In this document: piece by piece, positions 7,343 through 11,025 of the stretch
Position numbering within the stretch: position 1 is the first letter of the stretch
Layout of the letters: each line of letters begins with the position of its first letter
Assembly (NCBI GenBank): GCA_023418355.1
Contig: JAEZZU010000370.1
Span: 1 to 11,025, forward strand
DNA length: 11,025 bases
Reading direction: 5' to 3'
DNA from: Pseudomonadota bacterium
GTDB taxonomy: Bacteria; Pseudomonadota; Gammaproteobacteria; Burkholderiales; Burkholderiaceae_C
The notes under the pieces: model-generated
The model's database searches: none
Seen by the model: the letters and a program-made list of their open reading frames with translations, nothing else
Told to the model about the DNA's origin: nothing
Translations under genes and position numbers: made by a program

Positions 7343-7372
7343 TTGTCAGGCAGCCGCACATGCCCTGATACT
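7343..7372 (+). promoter_or_regulatory. Candidate sigma70 promoter of bacterioferritin
   Basis: TTGTCA (7343-7348) and GATACT (7367-7372) are separated by 18 bases and predict a start near 7379, about 28 bases before the ATG. The match is fair. No convincing Fur or other iron-responsive operator is seen in the 193 bases between lgt and this gene. Confidence 0.4.
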
Positions 7373-7406
7373 GTGGCTGTTTTCACTTCTGCACCCATAC
7401 AAAACC

Positions 7407-7883
7407 ATGCAAGGCCATCCCGAAGTCATCGCCTGTCTGAATGAACTGCTGCGCGGCGAGCTGGCTGCTCGCGACCAGTACTTCATCCACTCCCGCCAGT
7501 ACGAAGACCAGGGTTTCATGCGTCTGTACGAACGCATCAGCCACGAGATGGAAGAAGAAACCCAGCATGCCGACGTCATCCTGCGCCGCGTGCTGTTCCT
7601 GGGTGGAAAGCCAGACATGCGCCCACATGCCTTCACACCCGGCGACACGGTGGAAGACATGCTGCGCAAGGATCTGGCCGTGGAATACCAGGTGCGCGAC
7701 AACCTGCGCGCTGCCATGGTGCTGTGCGAAAAGCATCACGACTTCCAGACCCGTGATCTGCTGCTGGCCCAGCTCAAGGACACCGAAGAAGACCACGCCT
7801 ACTGGCTGGAGAAGCAGCTGAACCTGATCCAGATGCTGGGCCTGCCCAACTATCTGCAGGCGCAGATGGGCTCCGCAGCCTGA
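7407..7883 (+). CDS. bfr: Bacterioferritin (haem ligand Met52 absent)
   Basis: This is a 158-residue ferritin-like protein, the exact length of E. coli Bfr, that oxidises and stores iron in a 24-subunit cytoplasmic shell. All six di-iron ferroxidase ligands are present: Glu18, Glu51, His54, Glu93 (E. coli 94), Glu127 and His130; Tyr25 is also kept. The C-terminus LIQMLGLPNYLQAQ is typical. At the haem-ligand position the sequence reads EETQH, so Met52 is Thr52; this subunit may not bind haem in the usual way. The ATG at 7407 gives the family N-terminus (MQGHPEVI), although no clear ribosome binding site precedes it. The in-frame extension to 7194 has no family similarity. It is divergent from lgt and convergent with the second Bug gene. 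Confidence 0.94.
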   Translation: MQGHPEVIACLNELLRGELAARDQYFIHSRQYEDQGFMRLYERISHEMEEETQHADVILRRVLFLGGKPDMRPHAFTPGDTVEDMLRKDLAVEYQVRDNLRAAMVLCEKHHDFQTRDLLLAQLKDTEEDHAYWLEKQLNLIQMLGLPNYLQAQMGSAA

Positions 7884-7909
7884 AGCCAGCCAAGCTCTTG
7901 ACCCAGCAG

Positions 7910-7933
7910 AAGCGCCCACCATGGGCGCTTTTT
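7910..7933 (+). terminator. Rho-independent terminator of bacterioferritin
   Basis: AAGCGCCCA (7910-7918), loop CCA, TGGGCGCTT (7922-7930), running into five T (7929-7933). It lies 27 bases after the stop codon. There is no U-tract on the minus strand, so it mainly ends the bacterioferritin transcript. Confidence 0.9.
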
Positions 7934-7949
7934 GATTGCCGAACCTGCC

Positions 7950-8951
7950 TTACTGCCCGTCCGAAATACCGCGTGCCTGCACCAGCTGCTGCACATGCAC
8001 CGTGGTCTGCTGCACCATGTGCTCCAGATCTGCTGCGCTGCCGCCCATGGGCGTGACGCCCTGCCTGGCCAGCTGTGCCTGCAGCTGCGGCTGCTGCAGT
8101 GCCGTGTTGGCCGCCTGGTTCAGGCGCTGCACGATGGCATCCGGCGTTCCAGCAGGCACCACCAGACCAAACCAGGTAATGGCCAGCTCGTTCAGCTGCG
8201 GATAGCCCAGCTCCCGGAGCGTTGGCACCTGTGGCAGATCTGGCAGACGCTGGTGCGCTGCCACGGCAAATGGCTGCAAGCGGCCAGCCTGGATGTGCGG
8301 TGCGGAAGAGGGATACTGGTCGCTCAGCACCTGGGTCTGCCCCGCCAGCACACTCTGCACCACAGGCCCCATCCCCTTGAAAGGGATGTGGCGCAGCTGC
8401 AGGCCCAGCTCCGCATTCAGGGCTTCCAGAATCACATGGCCAATGGAGCCTACGCCGGAGGAGCCCACCGTCCAGCTGTCACCAGCCTCACGGGCCTGCG
8501 CCACAAACTGCGCGAAGTCCTTCACCCCCATGCCTGGCACCATGGAAAACACGGAAGGGATGGACGCCAGGGGCAGCACCATTTTGAAGTCGCGCAGCGG
8601 CTGCACACGCGCTGTCTTGAGCACCACGGGGTTCACGGCCAGGGTGCTGATGGAGCCCAGCCCCAGCGTCAGCCCGTCAGGTGCAGCGTGGGCCACGGCC
8701 TCGGCCCCAATCATGCCGCCTGCACCGGCCTTGTTTTCCACGTATACAGTCTGGCCCAGCTGCTCCTGCAGGCCCTGGGCAAACAGGCGGGCGACGATGT
8801 CGGTCGAGCCGCCAGCCGCAAACGGCACCACCAGCCGCACAGGGCGCTGCGGATAGGCAGCCGTCTGCGCCGCCACCCAGCTGGGGCAGATCAGGGCACT
8901 GGCAGCCAGCGCACACCACGCGCGGCGACGAAACAGGATTGGCAAAGTCAC
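7950..8951 (-). CDS. Bug/TctC-family tripartite tricarboxylate transporter substrate-binding protein
   Basis: This is a second orphan Bug-family periplasmic binding protein of 333 residues. A signal peptide with an arginine triplet and a hydrophobic core (FRRRAWCALAASALIC) ends near residue 28 (VAA-QT). The mature protein has the classic motifs RLVVPFAAGGSTD (39-51), with the family Asp51 present, and ENKAGAGGMIGAEAVA (72-87), followed by the substrate-binding body. Its ligand cannot be told from sequence. The GTG at 8951 follows a GGGGG run and gives a proper signal peptide. A longer open frame to 9086 would begin inside a terminator hairpin and is rejected. The gene stands alone, with a terminator pair upstream and bacterioferritin facing it; no membrane transporter genes are near. 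Confidence 0.92.
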   Translation of the reverse strand: MTLPILFRRRAWCALAASALICPSWVAAQTAAYPQRPVRLVVPFAAGGSTDIVARLFAQGLQEQLGQTVYVENKAGAGGMIGAEAVAHAAPDGLTLGLGSISTLAVNPVVLKTARVQPLRDFKMVLPLASIPSVFSMVPGMGVKDFAQFVAQAREAGDSWTVGSSGVGSIGHVILEALNAELGLQLRHIPFKGMGPVVQSVLAGQTQVLSDQYPSSAPHIQAGRLQPFAVAAHQRLPDLPQVPTLRELGYPQLNELAITWFGLVVPAGTPDAIVQRLNQAANTALQQPQLQAQLARQGVTPMGGSAADLEHMVQQTTVHVQQLVQARGISDGQ

Positions 8952-9065
8952 AAGGCCCCCGGTACAGCAAATATTATGAAAAAGTGAGCTTTTAGCGCTT
9001 GTCTTATAAGGATTTGAGATAGTTTTGTATTTGAAACCTTTATAAATCCAGCGCTGGCAGCTCTT
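8952..9065 (-). other. AT-rich leader/promoter region of the second Bug gene
   Basis: This roughly 110-base stretch is clearly richer in A and T than its surroundings and separates the Bug gene from the ilvD terminators. It holds a perfect ten-base palindrome CCAGCGCTGG (9048-9057), AGCGCT again at 8994-8999, the palindrome CTTATAAG (9003-9010), and the inverted pair GGATTT/AAATCC (9010-9015 and 9044-9049). Possible -10 elements (CATAAT, TATAAG) exist on the minus strand, but no matching -35 is convincing. The promoter presumably lies here; its regulator is unknown. Confidence 0.4.
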
Positions 9066-9094
9066 AAAAAAGAAGCTGCAATCCATGCAGCTTC
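9066..9094 (-). terminator. Second (distal) terminator downstream of ilvD
   Basis: On the minus strand GAAGCTGCA, loop TGGAT, TGCAGCTTC form a perfect nine-base-pair stem (9094-9072), followed directly by six T (9071-9066). It lies 25 bases beyond the first ilvD terminator, so the two act in tandem and insulate the Bug gene from ilvD read-through. Confidence 0.85.
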
Positions 9095-9119
9095 CTCTTG
9101 GCCGCTACTATGCGCCATG

Positions 9120-9148
9120 AAAAAAGCCGCCTGCAAAGGCGGCCTTTT
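9120..9148 (-). terminator. First terminator downstream of ilvD
   Basis: On the minus strand GCCGCC (9143-9138), loop TTTGCA, GGCGGC (9131-9126) is followed by six T (9125-9120). The hairpin starts about 20 bases after the ilvD stop codon. A run of four T on the plus side (9145-9148) could give weak activity in the other direction. Confidence 0.88.
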
Positions 9149-9164
9149 ATACAGGTGGTGGTGC

Positions 9165-11024
9165 TCAGTCGTCCAGCTTGGACAGATCGCGTACCGCGCC
9201 GGTGTCTGCCGATGTCACCAGCTTGGCGTAGGCCTTCAGTGCAGCGGATACCTTGCGCGGACGTGGGTTGGCAGGCTTCCAGCCCTTGGCGTTCTGCGCT
9301 TCGCGGCGGCGTGCCAGTTCTTCGTCGCTGACCAGCACGTTGATGGTGCGGTTGGGAATGTCGATGCGGATGCGGTCACCGTTTTGCACCAGACCAATCG
9401 CACCACCAGCGGCCGCTTCAGGCGAGCAGTGGCCGATCGACAGGCCGGAGGTACCGCCAGAGAAGCGGCCATCGGTCAGCAGCGCGCAGGCCTTGCCCAA
9501 GCCCTTGGACTTGAGGTAGCTCGTGGGGTAGAGCATTTCCTGCATGCCGGGGCCGCCCTTGGGGCCCTCGTAGCGCACGATGACCACGTCACCAGCCACC
9601 ACCTTGTCGTTAAGGATATGGTCCACAGCCTCGTCCTGCGACTCCACCACGTGGGCGGGGCCTTCGAACACCAGAATGGACTCGTCCACACCCGCAGACT
9701 TCACCACGCAGCCCTTTTCAGCAATATTGCCAAACAGCACGGCCAGGCCGCCTTCCTTGCTGAATGCGTGCTCGTAGGAGCGGATGCAGCCTTCGGCGCG
9801 GTCCAGGTCCAGGCTGGGCCAGCGGGTGTTCTGGCTGAACGCCACTTGCGTGGGAATACCAGCAGGGCCAGCCAGGTAGAAGGTCTTCACGGCTTCGTCC
9901 TGCGTGACCATCACATCCCACTTGGCCAGCACCTCGGCCATGCTGCCGCCGGAGACCGTGGGCACATCGGTGTGCAGCTTGCCAGCGCGTGCCAGCTCGC
10001 CCAGGATGGCCATGATGCCGCCTGCGCGGTGCACGTCTTCGATGTGGTACTTCTGCGTATTGGGTGCTACCTTGCACAGCTGCGGCACCTGGCGCGAGAG
10101 GCGGTCGATGTCCGCCATGGTGAAGTCGATGCCAGCTTCCTGCGCAATGGCCAGCAGGTGCAAGATGGTGTTGGTCGAGCCACCCATGGCGATGTCCAGC
10201 GTCATGGCGTTTTCAAACGCCTTGAAGCCCACGGAGCGTGGCAGCACGCTTTCATCATCCTGCTCGTAGTACTGGCGTGCCAGCTCCACAATGCGGCGGC
10301 CTGCCTGCTTGAACAGCTGCTCGCGGTCTGCGTGCGTGGCCACCACGGTGCCGTTGCCGGGCAGGGACAGGCCCAGCGCCTCGGTCAGGCAGTTCATGGA
10401 GTTCGCGGTGAACATGCCCGAGCACGAACCGCAGGTGGGGCAAGCGGAGCGCTCCACCTGCGCGACTTGCTCGTCGGTGTAGTTCTTGTCGGCCGCGATC
10501 ACCATGGCATCCACCAGGTCCAGCTTCTTGAACTCGATGACGTTGGTGGAAGGATTGGCCAGCTTGGTCTTGCCCGCTTCCATGGGGCCGCCGGAGACAA
10601 AAATCACCGGAATGTTCAGGCGCATGGCGGCCATGAGCATGCCGGGGGTGATCTTGTCGCAGTTGGAAATGCACACCAGCGCGTCGGCGCAGTGGGCGTT
10701 GACCATGTATTCCACCGAGTCGGCAATGATGTCGCGGCTGGGCAGCGAATACAGCATGCCGTCGTGACCCATGGCAATGCCATCGTCCACGGCGATGGTG
10801 TTGAATTCCTTGGCTACGCCGCCTGCAGCTTCGATCTCGCGTGCGACCAGCTGACCCAGGTCCTTCAGGTGCACGTGGCCGGGCACAAATTGCGTGAACG
10901 AATTGGCGATGGCAATGATGGGCTTGTCAAAGTCCCCATCTTTCATGCCAGTGGCGCGCCACAGGGCGCGGGCACCGGCCATGTTGCGGCCGCCGGTAGA
11001 AGTCTTGGAGCGATATGCAGGCAT
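9165..11024 (-). CDS. ilvD: Dihydroxy-acid dehydratase (IlvD)
   Basis: IlvD dehydrates 2,3-dihydroxy-isovalerate and 2,3-dihydroxy-3-methylvalerate to the 2-keto acids in valine, leucine and isoleucine synthesis, in the cytoplasm, with an iron-sulfur cluster. The 619-residue protein is complete and close to the E. coli enzyme in length (616). It starts MPAYRSKTSTGGRNMAGARALWRATG, the E. coli-type N-terminus. The signatures CISNCDKITPGM (118-129, with Cys122 and Lys124), CPTCGSCSGMFTANSMNCLTEALG (from Cys195) and GRFSGGTSGLSIGH (about residue 515 onward) are intact. Asp81 of the metal site lies in AVDDGIAMGH. The ATG is one base from the window end, so its promoter is not visible. Two tandem terminators follow the gene. 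Confidence 0.98.
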   Translation of the reverse strand: MPAYRSKTSTGGRNMAGARALWRATGMKDGDFDKPIIAIANSFTQFVPGHVHLKDLGQLVAREIEAAGGVAKEFNTIAVDDGIAMGHDGMLYSLPSRDIIADSVEYMVNAHCADALVCISNCDKITPGMLMAAMRLNIPVIFVSGGPMEAGKTKLANPSTNVIEFKKLDLVDAMVIAADKNYTDEQVAQVERSACPTCGSCSGMFTANSMNCLTEALGLSLPGNGTVVATHADREQLFKQAGRRIVELARQYYEQDDESVLPRSVGFKAFENAMTLDIAMGGSTNTILHLLAIAQEAGIDFTMADIDRLSRQVPQLCKVAPNTQKYHIEDVHRAGGIMAILGELARAGKLHTDVPTVSGGSMAEVLAKWDVMVTQDEAVKTFYLAGPAGIPTQVAFSQNTRWPSLDLDRAEGCIRSYEHAFSKEGGLAVLFGNIAEKGCVVKSAGVDESILVFEGPAHVVESQDEAVDHILNDKVVAGDVVIVRYEGPKGGPGMQEMLYPTSYLKSKGLGKACALLTDGRFSGGTSGLSIGHCSPEAAAGGAIGLVQNGDRIRIDIPNRTINVLVSDEELARRREAQNAKGWKPANPRPRKVSAALKAYAKLVTSADTGAVRDLSKLDD

Positions 11025-11025
11025 G

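Noticed and set aside
7194..7406. N-terminal extension of bacterioferritin to 229 residues
   Set aside because: It would overlap the start of lgt, and the remaining 158 residues from ATG 7407 match the family length and start exactly.
7932..8987. Long plus-strand open frame (351 codons) opposite the second Bug gene
   Set aside because: Composition is typical of an antisense shadow (His, Gln and Arg rich), it starts next to the bacterioferritin terminator, and the minus strand clearly codes for a Bug protein with signal peptide.
8952..9086. N-terminal extension of the second Bug protein to 378 residues
   Set aside because: The putative ATG lies within the distal ilvD terminator hairpin, and the extension would bury the signal peptide; GTG 8951 gives a normal exported protein.

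Overview
The window looks like ordinary chromosomal DNA of a betaproteobacterium, most likely order Burkholderiales and a Comamonadaceae-like lineage. This rests on the ccoI-ccoS-ccoN gene order, two orphan Bug-type (tripartite tricarboxylate transporter) binding proteins without transporter genes beside them, and the moderately high GC content. No phage, insertion sequence, CRISPR array, rRNA or tRNA is visible. The genus is an inference; no marker gene fixes it.

Left part (1-4463): a microaerobic respiration block. Read on the minus strand it runs ccoI (copper-exporting P-type ATPase for oxidase assembly), ccoS (45-residue assembly factor with a GTG start), then ccoN (catalytic subunit of cbb3 cytochrome oxidase), which leaves the window at base 1. 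A divergent universal stress protein gene lies upstream of ccoI. Two FNR/Anr-type boxes with identical arms (TTGAC-N4-ATCAA) sit between ccoS and ccoN and between ccoI and usp. The second appears to serve both divergent genes, so the block reads as one low-oxygen regulon. ccoI may be transcribed as a leaderless or nearly leaderless message.

Middle part (4464-7407): usp and a minus-strand group end convergently on a shared bidirectional terminator. That group is lgt (prolipoprotein diacylglyceryl transferase), a Bug-family periplasmic binding protein and a crotonase-fold enzyme. The last two overlap by four bases (GTGA). Divergent from lgt is a bacterioferritin gene with a complete ferroxidase centre but without the usual haem-ligating Met52.

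Right part (7408-11025): bacterioferritin ends at a strong terminator, facing a second orphan Bug-protein gene. Upstream of that gene lie an AT-rich leader and two tandem terminators that close ilvD. The ilvD gene (dihydroxy-acid dehydratase, branched-chain amino acid synthesis) is complete, and its ATG is at the very edge of the window.

I saw no clearly new multi-gene system. The observations most worth checking are an abrupt codon-usage change inside ccoN (possible recombination or assembly chimera), the shared FNR site with a predicted leaderless ccoI, the Met52-less bacterioferritin, and the Bug-crotonase pair in which both proteins lack a family hallmark residue.
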